A stretch of 64,000 bases of DNA from Anatilimnocola floriformis. Its GTDB lineage: Bacteria > Planctomycetota > Planctomycetia > Pirellulales > Pirellulaceae. The stretch spans positions 2,852,001 to 2,916,000 of the forward strand of contig NZ_JAMLFW010000001.1 in assembly GCF_024256385.1 (NCBI RefSeq), read 5' to 3'. Positions 33,786-44,100 of the stretch are shown here, piece after piece (position 1 is the first letter of the stretch; every line of letters begins with the position of its first letter). The notes beneath the pieces were generated by a model. The model searched no databases and was not told the DNA's origin. It saw only the letters and a program-made list of their open reading frames with translations. The position numbers and the translations under genes are program-made.

Positions 33786-35420
33786 ATGACCAAGCCGCGC
33801 AGCAAACGCCCGACACTCGCCGACCGCTATCCAGCACTCCAAAGTTGGTTCGTGCCACTATCGATCCTGCTCGTTGTCGGTTTGCTCATCGTCTTCATTC
33901 ACGCTGGCTGGTTCAAGTTCACGATGATGCCGGCCAATGAAATTCTCGTCTTGGTCGGCGCGCTGAACTTCTTGCTTTATTGCTGGGTGCGCGGGTTTTC
34001 GGCCTGGCCATTGCAGTCGCAGATGATCGCCATCACCACTCTCGTGGCAACACAGGCGGGCGCACTTCAAATGGTGCGTTTAGACGGCTTCGCGGGGGAC
34101 GGCAGACCGATCTGGGAATGGCGATTCAAGCCCACGCCGCGACAGTTGCTTGAGGAGCATCAGCAAAAACGACGCGATGATCCTGAGCCCGAGAAAATTG
34201 ATCTCACGCGGACCACGCAGTTCGACAGCCCCGGCTTTCGCGGCGAGTTTCGCGATGGTGTGGCCCGGAACGAAGCCTTTGCCATCGATTGGCAGGCGGA
34301 GCCACCCCGCGAATTATGGCGACAGCCGATCGGCAGCGGTTGGTCCTCATTTGCCGTCGTCGGCGAATACGCGGTGACCATGGAACAACGGGGCGAGGAT
34401 GAAACTACGGTCTGTTACGAAATCAACACTGGCCGGCAAGCATGGGAGCATCGCGAGCGGTCACGATTCTACGAAGTCACCAGTGGCGAAGGTCCCCGCG
34501 CCACGCCGACCATTCACAACGGCTGCGTCTTTTCGCTCGGCGCGACCGGCATTCTGAATTGCCTGGATGTCGCCACTGGCAAGCCAAAATGGACCGTCAA
34601 CATTCTGACCGACAACCAAGCCGAGAATCGAATCTTCGGCGTGACGGGTTCGCCGCTGATCGTCGGTTCGCACGTCATCGTCAATTCCGGCGGCCGCGAT
34701 AGTTCGCTGTCCGCCTATGATCTCGCGACCGGCGAGCGGGTTTGGAAGGGTGGCGCTTCGCGGGCATCCTACAGTTCGCCGCAGCTCGCCAATTTTCTAA
34801 CTAGCCAGCAGGTACTCGACTTCAACGCCGATGGCCTAGCGGCGCACAATCTGGCCACCGGCGAGCTTCTCTGGCAGGTACCCTGGGTCAGCAATCCCGC
34901 CGAGCGAAACAACGTCTGTCAGCCCGTCGTATTGAATGAAATTGACGGCCGGCGTGGCGATTTCATCTTCATCGCCTCGGGCTACGGCATGGGTTGCGCA
35001 TTGCTGGAGGTCACACAGCACGCCGGAAAATGGCAAGCCGAAGAACGCTGGCGCAACCGCAATCTAAAAGCCAAGTTCAGCAGCGTGGTCGTTCACGACG
35101 GTCATGTGTATGGATTTGACGAAGCCATACTCACCTGCCTCGACCTGACAACAGGTCGCCGTTGCTGGAAAGGTGGACGTTACAACTACGGTCAACTGCT
35201 GCTCGCGGGTTCGCACCTACTCGTGCAACTCGAGTCTGGCGAAGTCGCCATCGTGCAAGCCGACCCAGAAAAATTCACGGAGCTCTCGCGCTTCACGGCA
35301 CTGCGGTCGCGAACGTGGAATCATCCCGTGCTCGTTGGCCGCCGACTTTTAGTTCGGAATGATCGCGAAGCGGCCTGCTTTGAACTGCCGATCGCTCGCA
35401 ACGCGGCGATCGAAGAATAG
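33786..35420 (+). CDS. Membrane-anchored PQQ-like beta-propeller protein
   Basis: 544 residues. Hydrophobic segments lie near 20-42 (VPLSILLVVGLLIVFIHAGWF), 48-66 and 75-92, followed by a large domain with PQQ-type repeats: WRQPIGSGWSSFAVVGEYAVTMEQ, CYEINTGRQAWEHRERSRF, LGATGILNCLDVATGKPKWTVNIL, AYDLATGERVWKGGA, LVAHNLATGELLWQVPW and CLDLTTGRRCWKGGRYNYGQLLLAG. These A.D..TG...W units build a propeller as in BamB and PQQ dehydrogenases. PQQ binding itself is not shown. Ribosome site weak; start set by the basic, cytoplasmic-like N-terminus. A hairpin follows the stop. Confidence 0.88.
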   Translation: MTKPRSKRPTLADRYPALQSWFVPLSILLVVGLLIVFIHAGWFKFTMMPANEILVLVGALNFLLYCWVRGFSAWPLQSQMIAITTLVATQAGALQMVRLDGFAGDGRPIWEWRFKPTPRQLLEEHQQKRRDDPEPEKIDLTRTTQFDSPGFRGEFRDGVARNEAFAIDWQAEPPRELWRQPIGSGWSSFAVVGEYAVTMEQRGEDETTVCYEINTGRQAWEHRERSRFYEVTSGEGPRATPTIHNGCVFSLGATGILNCLDVATGKPKWTVNILTDNQAENRIFGVTGSPLIVGSHVIVNSGGRDSSLSAYDLATGERVWKGGASRASYSSPQLANFLTSQQVLDFNADGLAAHNLATGELLWQVPWVSNPAERNNVCQPVVLNEIDGRRGDFIFIASGYGMGCALLEVTQHAGKWQAEERWRNRNLKAKFSSVVVHDGHVYGFDEAILTCLDLTTGRRCWKGGRYNYGQLLLAGSHLLVQLESGEVAIVQADPEKFTELSRFTALRSRTWNHPVLVGRRLLVRNDREAACFELPIARNAAIEE

Positions 35421-35428
35421 ACTTTCCA

Positions 35429-35463
35429 ATCGTGGGAGAGAATCTTTGCGTTTCTCCCACGAT
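35429..35463. terminator. Hairpin between convergent genes
   Basis: ATCGTGGGAGA (35429-35439) and TCTCCCACGAT (35453-35463) form a perfect 11-bp stem with a 13-nt loop. It lies between the PQQ-propeller stop and the peroxidase stop, so it can act in both directions. No long T tract follows on either strand. Confidence 0.6.
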
Positions 35464-35485
35464 CGACTTTGACAACGATATCTCG

Positions 35486-37759
35486 CTAATTACGCACTGC
35501 TGAGCCCACGCTCTCACCAATACCACGCGTTCCCGAGCTGTTGCTGTTACCACTGCTCGGCTTCGGTGGAGCTGTCGGGCTGGTGCCAGATGAACCGCCA
35601 CTCCCCGTGGATCCGCTTCCAGTCGAACCACCCGACGATGGATTCGTCGGCGCGGTCGGTGGCGGTGGAGGCGGTGTTGGTTTCGTCGGCGGAGTCGTGG
35701 GCTGCTGAGGAGCAGTCGGAGGCGCCGGCGGCAACGTCGGCGTCGTCGGTTTGGTTGGTGTCGTAGGAGTAGTTGGCGGCGGCGGTGGTGGAGGAGCCGG
35801 CGGGGTCGGCGGGGTGGGAGTAGTTGGCGTCGTCGCCGTTCCTTGCGTCTGACCGAAGTTCACTTCCGTGATCCGTTGATCGCCGCGAGTCAGGCGAATC
35901 GCTTCCTTCGGCGCTGCGGTTTCCGTCCAACCGCTCGGCGTGACTTCACGAACCGTATATTCGCCCAGACCCAACCCACTCTGCACATCAAAGCGATAGC
36001 GACCAGCCGGATCGGTGGTCGCCTGCGCGATTACCTCCAGCGTGTCGGAATCGACGAGTTCGACCGTCCGCCCCTTCAACCCAGGTTCGTTCTTCGTCAG
36101 CAAGCTATCGGCGTTGGCGTCGTTTACCACGCGGCCGGAGATCTCGACCTTGAAGACGAACACGTTCTGCTGCACGTTCGTCAGGTTCGTATTGCGACGA
36201 ATGACATCGGCTAGCGTCGTCTTTTCCACATCCTGCAGTTCCTTGCCGCTCAGCGATCGCTGGTACCAAAAGCGATCGCCATCCCGCACGCGGCTGAACT
36301 GATCGGCAATGACTCGCTGCACTAGCGGCCCGACGCTCGCGCCGCGAACATGATCCTCGGCCAGCATGCCGACCCAGGCGTCGATATTGTCGACCGTGCC
36401 ATACAGCGATTGAAGCTTCCCCTGCAACAGCGGATCGGAAGTGATCTGCGCGAAGTTCGCCACCTTCGGCAATCCATAAGCAGCCCGCAGCGAGTTGTAA
36501 TCGGCCAGGCCGTGATCGCGGCCGCGCTGAATATTCAAACTAGCTAGATCGAGGCCACCAGCGCCGGGTGGTCCGAACAAAAAGTTCCGCACACTGCCGA
36601 CCACCTGGTTGTCGATCTTCGACGAAGGATCCGAAGCGAGATACTTAAGAATCGGATCGATGTTGTTGTCTTCAATCAGCGTCGGATTGAAGAAAGCCTC
36701 GGCTAGCGACACTTCGTCGCGCACTTCTTCGCCGTTGTTATCGAGAAACTCGATGTCGTCGCCGAGCATGCTGTGTCCCAGCCGAAACGCCGCCGTGGCA
36801 AACTCATTAGCGATGCTCGGATTCACCGTCGCGTCGTAACCCTTGTACGGACGAATCGCATTCGTCCCCAGCAGCGTCGGCAGCCATTCCTTATAGGTAA
36901 TGACCTGCACTTCACCGATCACGATGTTACGGGCCGCCTGATACAGCTGCTCGTCGGTCCAAGTCGGATTCTTCTGCGCTAGGTCAGCCGCAACTCGATT
37001 GTGCTCGCGCACAAACAGCGTTTGCAGTGAGCTGAGCTCCGGATTTTCATTCGCCCGCACATCGCCGGCCATGAAAAAGCCCGTCGCGTCCGTCGGCAGC
37101 AGCCCGTCTTCTCCTTGCAACATTCGACCGCCGGCAAACTCGCGCAGGCTGGCCGCGGTCGCATCATCCGAGCCATAAATCATCGAGCCATCGATCCACG
37201 ACGTGATGCTCGTCACCTGCTCGCGCGGATTGCTCGTGTCGGTTCCCGTGGTGGGATCATATTGCGAGCGCGTCAGCGAAATCGTTTGCGTCCCCGTTCC
37301 GTTCGGATCGAAATACGCATCGCCTGTCGGCACCTTCACCGCGAACGACTCCGCCGGTGTCGCCGTGTTCGTCAAATCCAGATCGTGATCGATGAACTGC
37401 CCCCAGGCGTACATCATCGCCGACAAGCCGCGCTCATCCAGATCGCGCACACTCCCTTCATTGGCCAGCGTGTTGCTGATCACCCGAGCGCTCGGCCGAT
37501 CGGCTCCAGCGGGCGTCGAGACTCCATCGCCATAAGCGACCAAATCGTCCTTGCGAATGAATTGCTCGCCCGTCGAGCCCCATTCGGGATTGGTCAGATT
37601 GTTGCCGGTTCCGTCGAACGAGCGGATGTCAGCCGCCATCAACGTGCGAGTTTCCAAGCCTTCCAAAAACAGCCGCCGCTGCTTGATCTTCTCAGCCGCT
37701 GCGGCGCGGGCTTGGGACTTCTTCGAGGCGGTGAGCGAAAACCAAGATACCTGAAACAT
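35486..37759 (-). CDS. Animal-type haem peroxidase with SdrD-like domain and Pro-rich tail
   Basis: 757 residues; GAGGAGG precedes the ATG. The N-terminus carries LEGLETRTLMA (32-42), the same LEPR-like motif as the two giants. Residues about 45-535 are an animal-type (peroxidase-cyclooxygenase) haem peroxidase. WGQFIDHDLDLT holds distal His125, Gln121 and a heme-linking-type Asp124; AGDVRANENP holds catalytic Arg235 and a heme-ester-type Glu238; FRLGHSML holds proximal His329. These match the myeloperoxidase positions. An SdrD/Cna-B-like domain follows (GRVVNDANADSLLTKNEPGLKGRTVEL, about 545-650), then a Pro/Thr-rich and a Ser/Gly-rich tail. Predicted to use hydrogen peroxide, perhaps forming hypohalous acids or cross-links outside the cell. 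Confidence 0.93.
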   Translation of the reverse strand: MFQVSWFSLTASKKSQARAAAAEKIKQRRLFLEGLETRTLMAADIRSFDGTGNNLTNPEWGSTGEQFIRKDDLVAYGDGVSTPAGADRPSARVISNTLANEGSVRDLDERGLSAMMYAWGQFIDHDLDLTNTATPAESFAVKVPTGDAYFDPNGTGTQTISLTRSQYDPTTGTDTSNPREQVTSITSWIDGSMIYGSDDATAASLREFAGGRMLQGEDGLLPTDATGFFMAGDVRANENPELSSLQTLFVREHNRVAADLAQKNPTWTDEQLYQAARNIVIGEVQVITYKEWLPTLLGTNAIRPYKGYDATVNPSIANEFATAAFRLGHSMLGDDIEFLDNNGEEVRDEVSLAEAFFNPTLIEDNNIDPILKYLASDPSSKIDNQVVGSVRNFLFGPPGAGGLDLASLNIQRGRDHGLADYNSLRAAYGLPKVANFAQITSDPLLQGKLQSLYGTVDNIDAWVGMLAEDHVRGASVGPLVQRVIADQFSRVRDGDRFWYQRSLSGKELQDVEKTTLADVIRRNTNLTNVQQNVFVFKVEISGRVVNDANADSLLTKNEPGLKGRTVELVDSDTLEVIAQATTDPAGRYRFDVQSGLGLGEYTVREVTPSGWTETAAPKEAIRLTRGDQRITEVNFGQTQGTATTPTTPTPPTPPAPPPPPPPTTPTTPTKPTTPTLPPAPPTAPQQPTTPPTKPTPPPPPPTAPTNPSSGGSTGSGSTGSGGSSGTSPTAPPKPSSGNSNSSGTRGIGESVGSAVRN
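35560..35850 (-). repeat. Low-complexity Pro/Thr and Ser/Gly coding tail
   Basis: The peroxidase C-terminus is encoded by simple triplet-rich DNA giving PTTPTPPTPPAPPPPPPP-like runs and then GSTGSGSTGSGG. Such tracts often act as stiff wall-spanning linkers and tend to change length. Confidence 0.8.
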
Positions 37760-38192
37760 GAGCTTGCCTCCTCAATGTGCGGCGATCAGTCCGCCGCGAT
37801 GACAGGTTGCGAGCAGGCACGAACGTCCCGCCGCGCTCAAGCAGCTGCAGCTTCGGAATCGCCCTTTCCCAAGATGAGTTGGAAAGGCAGCGACCGCCAA
37901 AACCAGGCTCGCAGAGGCGGCTGTGAAAGGCCTTGTTCCGAAGACCTGACGCACCCTCCGCCCGACTGCCACCAACAGCTGGCTGGTTCTGCCAGCCGCG
38001 GCAACTTGCTCGTTGGGGCAAAATTTAATGCCACCAAGCTGAAGAGAACGTGAAGAGCGCAGAAATGCTCAGAATCTTTGAAAAATCTCCGCCCGGCATC
38101 TTCCTTACTCCCTCTCCTCGGTACTCCGGGGAGAGGGTTGGGGTGAGGGGCTGAAGTGCTAACGGCCTTTGCGGTTCAGAGCGACCGATCGC
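37760..38192. other. Intergenic region between peroxidase start and giant gene end
   Basis: 433 bp. It contains the peroxidase ribosome site close to 37760 and the strong hairpin at 38110-38137. Two short minus frames in 37690-38040 have no recognisable features and overlap the peroxidase leader. No clear promoter was found. Confidence 0.45.
38110..38137 (-). terminator. Strong GC hairpin after the 15-kb gene
   Basis: CCCTCTCCTCGG, loop TACT, CCGGGGAGAGGG: a 12-bp stem with one G-T pair, 56 bp after the giant gene's stop. Similar CCCTCTCC..GGAGAGGG elements occur dispersed in many bacterial genomes, so it may also be a repeat element. No T tract. Confidence 0.5.
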
Positions 38193-41100
38193 TTAGAACA
38201 ACTCATCGCTGCCCATGCCGTTGGCGTTGAAGTCTTGGGCTTCGCCCGCTGAGACGCTGAAGTCGTCGTTGCCGGTGTAGCCCCAGACCTGGTCGAAGAT
38301 CGCGTCGCTGGTGATCGCGGCGAGGCTGCTGCGGTCGTTGGTCGATGACCATTGATTGAGCAGGATCAACAGCGCGGCGTCGTTGTCGGTTGAACGGCTG
38401 TAGAGCGCGGCGCCGAAGGTTGCGTTCACGGCCTGCGATGTCCAGCTGCTCGATTCGTTGGCGAGGCGGCCGCTGATCAAGAGGTCGTCGCCGGCGTTGC
38501 CGTTCATGTTGTCGGCACCGCCGCCGCCAATCAGCACGTCGTTGCCGTCGCCGCCGATCAGCAGGTCGTTCCCTTCGCCGCCGCTGAGCAAGTCGTTGCC
38601 GACCGCGCCGCTCAGTATGTCGTTGCCGCCACCGCCGTAGAGGCGGTCGTCGCCGGTGCTGCCGTCGACAGTGTCGTCACCCTCGCCGCCGTAGACATAA
38701 TCGTTGCCGCCGCCGGCGCTCACCTGGTCGTTGCCGCCGCCACCATAGAAGACATCGTTGCCGCCGAGCGCGCTGAGAATGTCGTTGCCGCCGATCGCGG
38801 AGTCTTGCGCGAGAGGCAACGTGCCGGTGAGTTCTTCATCGCCGATGACGATGTTGTCGCCGCCGCTGGCGTTGATCTGATCGTTGCCGAGGCCGCCGAC
38901 GATGAAGTCGTTCCCCATGCCGCCCGAGATGTAATCGTCGCCATTTTCGCCGTGGATCTCCATCGGGAACGTGACGTTCGAGTGCGTCACGTAATCGTTC
39001 GCGTCACCGGCGTACGTCAGCGTTTTGCCGTTCATCGGGAAGTCGACGAACGTCGTGTTCAAACGGACGCGCACGCCGTTCGGCTGCGTCGGCGACGGGT
39101 TCAGCGAGAAGATGATCGTGTCGGGCCCGCTCGAACCACGCACCAGCGTGTCGCCGAGTTGCAGATTGAGCAGCTGATGATTGGTGATGAAGTTGAGATC
39201 TTCGATCTGCGTGTAATTCAGCGGCTGGAGACCGGGGCTCGCGATCACGCCCGAGAGGGTTGCGAGCACGAACGACGAACCGAGCGGCACGCCGCTGAGA
39301 TCGAGATTGAGCACGTCGCCGACGCTGTCGCCGATGGTGCCGATCGGCGCGGTCGGTTGACCGCCGTCGATCGTGATCGCCGTGCTCGCGCTCGGACGAA
39401 TGCCGCGCACGCTGTCGGCAACCGTGAGTCCCGCGTTGCCAGAGCCGGTGCCGACGATGCCCGGCGCGGTCGCGCCGAAGATGTCGTTGCCGTCGCCGAC
39501 ATTCGGATTCCCCGGCGCGTCGCCATAAAGCGCGATCGTCGAAACACTGCTCGCCGTCGCGGTCGGCGCGGGGCCGGTGCCGCCCTGTTGATCGGAAGTG
39601 AACAGCAGGAACTGATCGGCGCCGAGCCAACCACTGAGCGACACGATCGACAGATCGTGCGCGGGCGAAGTGTTTACGAATTGGGCGTCGATCGTGTCGT
39701 TGCCCGCCGTGCCCGTGTAATTCAGCGTATCGATGTTGCGGAAGATCACGTCGTCGCCAGCGGCTGCGTTCACACCTTCGACGCGATAATCAGCCGATGC
39801 GGTTGGATTCACCGCGTTGATGAACACCGTGTCGCCCGTCGCGTCGGCAGTATCGATGATCGTCAGCGTGTCGTTGTTCGCGGCGAGCGAACCATCGGTG
39901 CCATCGACGATGACCGGCCCGACGATGTCGTCATCGGGACCGCCGGCGGCGCTCTGCAGCACGAACGAATCGTTGCCCGTGCCGCCGATCAGCGTCACCG
40001 TGCCCGTGTTGCCACTCGTGCTGAAGACGCGAATCGTGTCGTTGCCCGTGTTGCCGATGAGAGTCACGCTCGGGTTGTTCGTCTGACCGCTGCCGAAGCT
40101 CGCGAGGTCAATCGTGTCGGCATTCGCCAAGCCGTCGATCGCAATCGAACCGAAGTTATTGCCGCTGAACGTGAGCGGCGTGTAGCCGGTGGCGCTCACG
40201 ATGGTGTTCGCGCCGCTGCCGTTGATGCCGATCACATTCGCGGCCGAATCGCCGATGATCTGCAGCGCGCCAGGAGTCGCGCCCGTGCCGGTTCGCTCGG
40301 CAGATTCCGTCCGCACGAAGTAGGCTTGCAGTGAAGCCGCGCCGGAAGCCACCAGCACTTCGCCTTCGTTGCCAGTCGCGCCAGTGCCGTTGCCGATCGC
40401 ATACGACAGCGCCGCATTCGCGCCGGTCAGATTGAAGAGCAACTTGTCAGCACCGCCGTTGCCATCGAGCAACACCGAGCCGACTCCCGCGAGATTCAAG
40501 TTATCAGGAATGCTCGGCGCGCTGCCGGCGAACGTCGGCAAGCCGCCCACGTCGCTCACGGTCAGCGTGTCATCGTCGCTCGAACCGAGATAAGTGAACG
40601 ACTGAATCTGCGCGCTGGCGCCTTGGAAGATCACACCGACGTCGTCGTTGTCCGGCACTGCTGCCGAGCCCGTCCGCTCGACCACCAGGTTCGCGCCGTT
40701 GCGGCGCACCGTGATCAGATCGGGCACGCCGGTGTTGCCCCACGCTGCCAGGTTCGCATCGAGCGACAGATGGAACGGCGCGTTGGCGTTCATCTCTTCG
40801 ATGCTCGTGTACGTCACACTCTTCAGCGGACTGTTGAGAGTCCACACGCCGCTGCCGATGCTGCCCAGCGTCAGCTGCCGGCTCGTCGTCGCCGACAGAT
40901 CGAGATTCAGAATGTCACCGGTCAGCGTCATGTGCGGCGCGAGACCGTTCACCGTCACCGCAGCGTTCGCTTGCGGCGCGAGATTAAACGTATCGTTGTC
41001 GCCGTTGCCGTTGAGCACGGCTCCACTCGGCGCGGTGATCGTTCCCGTCAGCGCGAACACACCACCGACTCCGGCGTCCGCAACACCGACGTCGATGTTC

Positions 41101-44100
41101 ACCGTCGTCGTGGTCGCGCTCACGAGATTGCCAGCGAGCGTCGCGTTATCACCGGCATTCAACACGATCGCGCCAGCCGAATTCACATTCACGGCTGCCG
41201 TCAGCACAATGTCTTGCCCCACACCCGCCGCATCGATGGTCGACAACGTCACATTGCCGCTTGTCGTAGTGCTCACCGTTTCGTTCACGGTCAGACTGCC
41301 GGTCGCACTCAGATTCACATCGCTGGCCGTCGCGCTCACACCCACCAGCGCGCTCACGCCACCGATGATCAAGTTGCCAGTGTTCGCCAAAAACACCCCA
41401 CCGCTGCCGCCGGCGGCTTCGACATTCGCCAGCGTCGTCTCAATCGGATCCGCGCTCGTTCCCACACCGGTCGCGGCTTGCAGCACGATGCTCGTGCCCG
41501 TCACATTATTATCATCATCCGCATCCGTGATGCTCGTGCCGGCGACAATCGAACCACCACTCGTCGTCACATTGGCAATCGCCGCGCCAGCCGTCGTCGT
41601 CAGCGTGAACGCGCCAAGCGCCAACGTCGAATCATTCGTGCCGACGTTATCACCCGCACCGGCATAGCTCGACACCGTCTCATTCGCGAGCAGCTGCACC
41701 GTACCGCCAAGCCCGACATTCACCGCACCAGCAGTATCAAACACCGCCGCGCCACCGCTGAGTTGCAACACCCCCGCGTTAGCATTCGTCGCGCCCGTGT
41801 AAGTATTCACGCCCGAGAGCGTGAGATTCCCCGCGCCGATCTTCGTCAGCGCGCCCGCTCCACTCAGCACGCCGCTGAGCGCGACATTGAAGCCGTTCGT
41901 ATCGATGATGGCCGGGCCTACCGCGTTCGTCAGATTGAAGTTGAGAATCGACGACCAACCTGCCGTGGCTCGCAGCGTACCGCCACCGAGGTTCGCCGTG
42001 TAAGGCCCACCGCCGCCGTCGGTCACGATGCCGCCGTTCCCCAGATTGAACACACCGCCGTTAAGCGTGAACGTGCCGTTGCCCGCGGTTGCGGCGCGGC
42101 TGTTCAAATCGATCTGCGTGGCATTCGCCGTGCCGCCGGTCTGCAAGAACGTCCCCGTGCCATCGGTCGCCGTCGACAACGCAAACCCACCGTTCACGTT
42201 CAGCGTGCCATTGCTCAAGTTGTAGAACGTCGTCGCCTGCGGATAGTGCCCCATCCGCACGCCGTTCCCTTCGCCGGCATCGCCGGTCGTCGTCACCGTG
42301 CCACCCGTCTGATTGATCGTGCCCGTCACCGTGCCGCCATCGGCATTCCCCATCAAGATGCCAGCCGCCGTCAGGCTCCCGGCGCTGACGTTCAGCACAC
42401 CGCTCGCCGTGCTGCCCGTCGTCATCCCCGCAATCTCGTCCGAGCGATTCGAGCCCACCACCACCACGCCCGTCGAGGTGACGTTCGCGCCATTGATCGT
42501 TGCCGTACCACGGCCGACGCGTAGCGCGCCGAACGAGATCACGCCCGTCGAAGTAATCGTCAGATCGCCACCGATCGTCCCAGCAGTGCCGAGCGTTACC
42601 GCGCCGCTGACATTCACCGCGGCCGAACCGCCGATGCTCAGCGAGCTATTGACGAACTGCCCAATCGCAATGCTGCTCGCCGTGACGTTCGCCGTGCCAG
42701 CAATCGTCGACGTCGTCGAGTCGGCGATTCGCAAGCCACGAGCGCCGATCGTGCTCGTGCCGCCAGTGATGCTGAACGACGCATTGCCGGTCGCGTTACG
42801 ATGATCGACCATGATGCCCGGCACATTCAAAATGCCGCCGGTCTGGCTGAACGTGCCATCGCCGTCGGTCGCAATCGCGATGTCGGCCGTGGGGTCGGTG
42901 AGCTGCAGCGTGCCGCCCGAAAGCGTGTAAGTGCTCGTCTCGTTACCCCAGTGACCGAGGCGAATGCCTGCGTTTTCGGTGGAGTTGCCGGTCACCGTCA
43001 CGGTGCCGCCGCTTTGATTCAAAAAGTTCGTCTGCGCCGGCCCGCCGTTGTTCTCGCCGAGATGAATCGTGCCGGTCGAGATCGTCGCCGTCCCTTGAAC
43101 ATTCAGCGTGCCGCTGCCGCCGCCGAGAATGAACGACGGATTCGCGCCGACGCCGATCTGCCCCGCCGTCACCCCCGCGTTGCCGCGGATATTCGTCACA
43201 CCGCCGGCAGCGTAGAGCGTGCCGATGGTCGTGGTCGAACCAGTATCGAACGACAGCGCACCCGCGCCGATCTTGCCGAGAATCTGTCCGCCGCCGGCAA
43301 CAGTGCCGGTCAATTGCAAATCGCCGGCCGCATTGGTCACTTCAATTCGCGGCGAGCTCGCCCCCGCCGACGCCGTGAGATTAATCGTCCGGTTCATCGC
43401 ATCGGCAGCGCCGCCCGTGAACTGCAGCACGCTGTTGCCGCTGATCGTCACGCTGTTGCCACTGCCCAGGTGACTCGCCGCGCCGCTATTCGCCACATCG
43501 GCCACGCTCAGCACACCGCCGTTGATGATCGCCGCGCTGGTGAACGTATTCGCGCCCGAGAGCGTGACCGTTCCCGTGCCATTCTTGATCACACTGCCGC
43601 TACCGCTGATGACCCCCGGGAACGAACCACTGGTGACAATCAGATTCGCATTCGCCGCATTCAGGAACCGCGTGACAATCTGATCGCCCGCGCTGCCGGT
43701 GAGCGCGCCGAGGATCACATCGACTTCACCCAGCGTCAGATCCTGCACGAGTCGCAGCGTCACATCGCCGCCACCGGCGAGCGCCGCCGGCGTGGCCGAG
43801 TAATCGCCACCATTCACAATGATCACACCGGCGTAACCGGGCAGCGCCGTAAACAACGCGGCCAACGACTGAAACGCCGTCGTCCCCATCGTCGCCGACT
43901 GCACCCCGGGAGTCTCCCGATCACCATCGACCACACCCGAAGCCGGAAAATCATCATCGACATACAGCGCCGCGATCGGCGCCAGCGCGACGAGCACCAC
44001 ATCATTGCCATCGCCCGCATGATATTGAATCTGCATCGGCTTGCCGTCGACGGTCACCGTGGTCCCTTCCGCGAGACCGTTGAACGTTCCCGTCGTGTCG

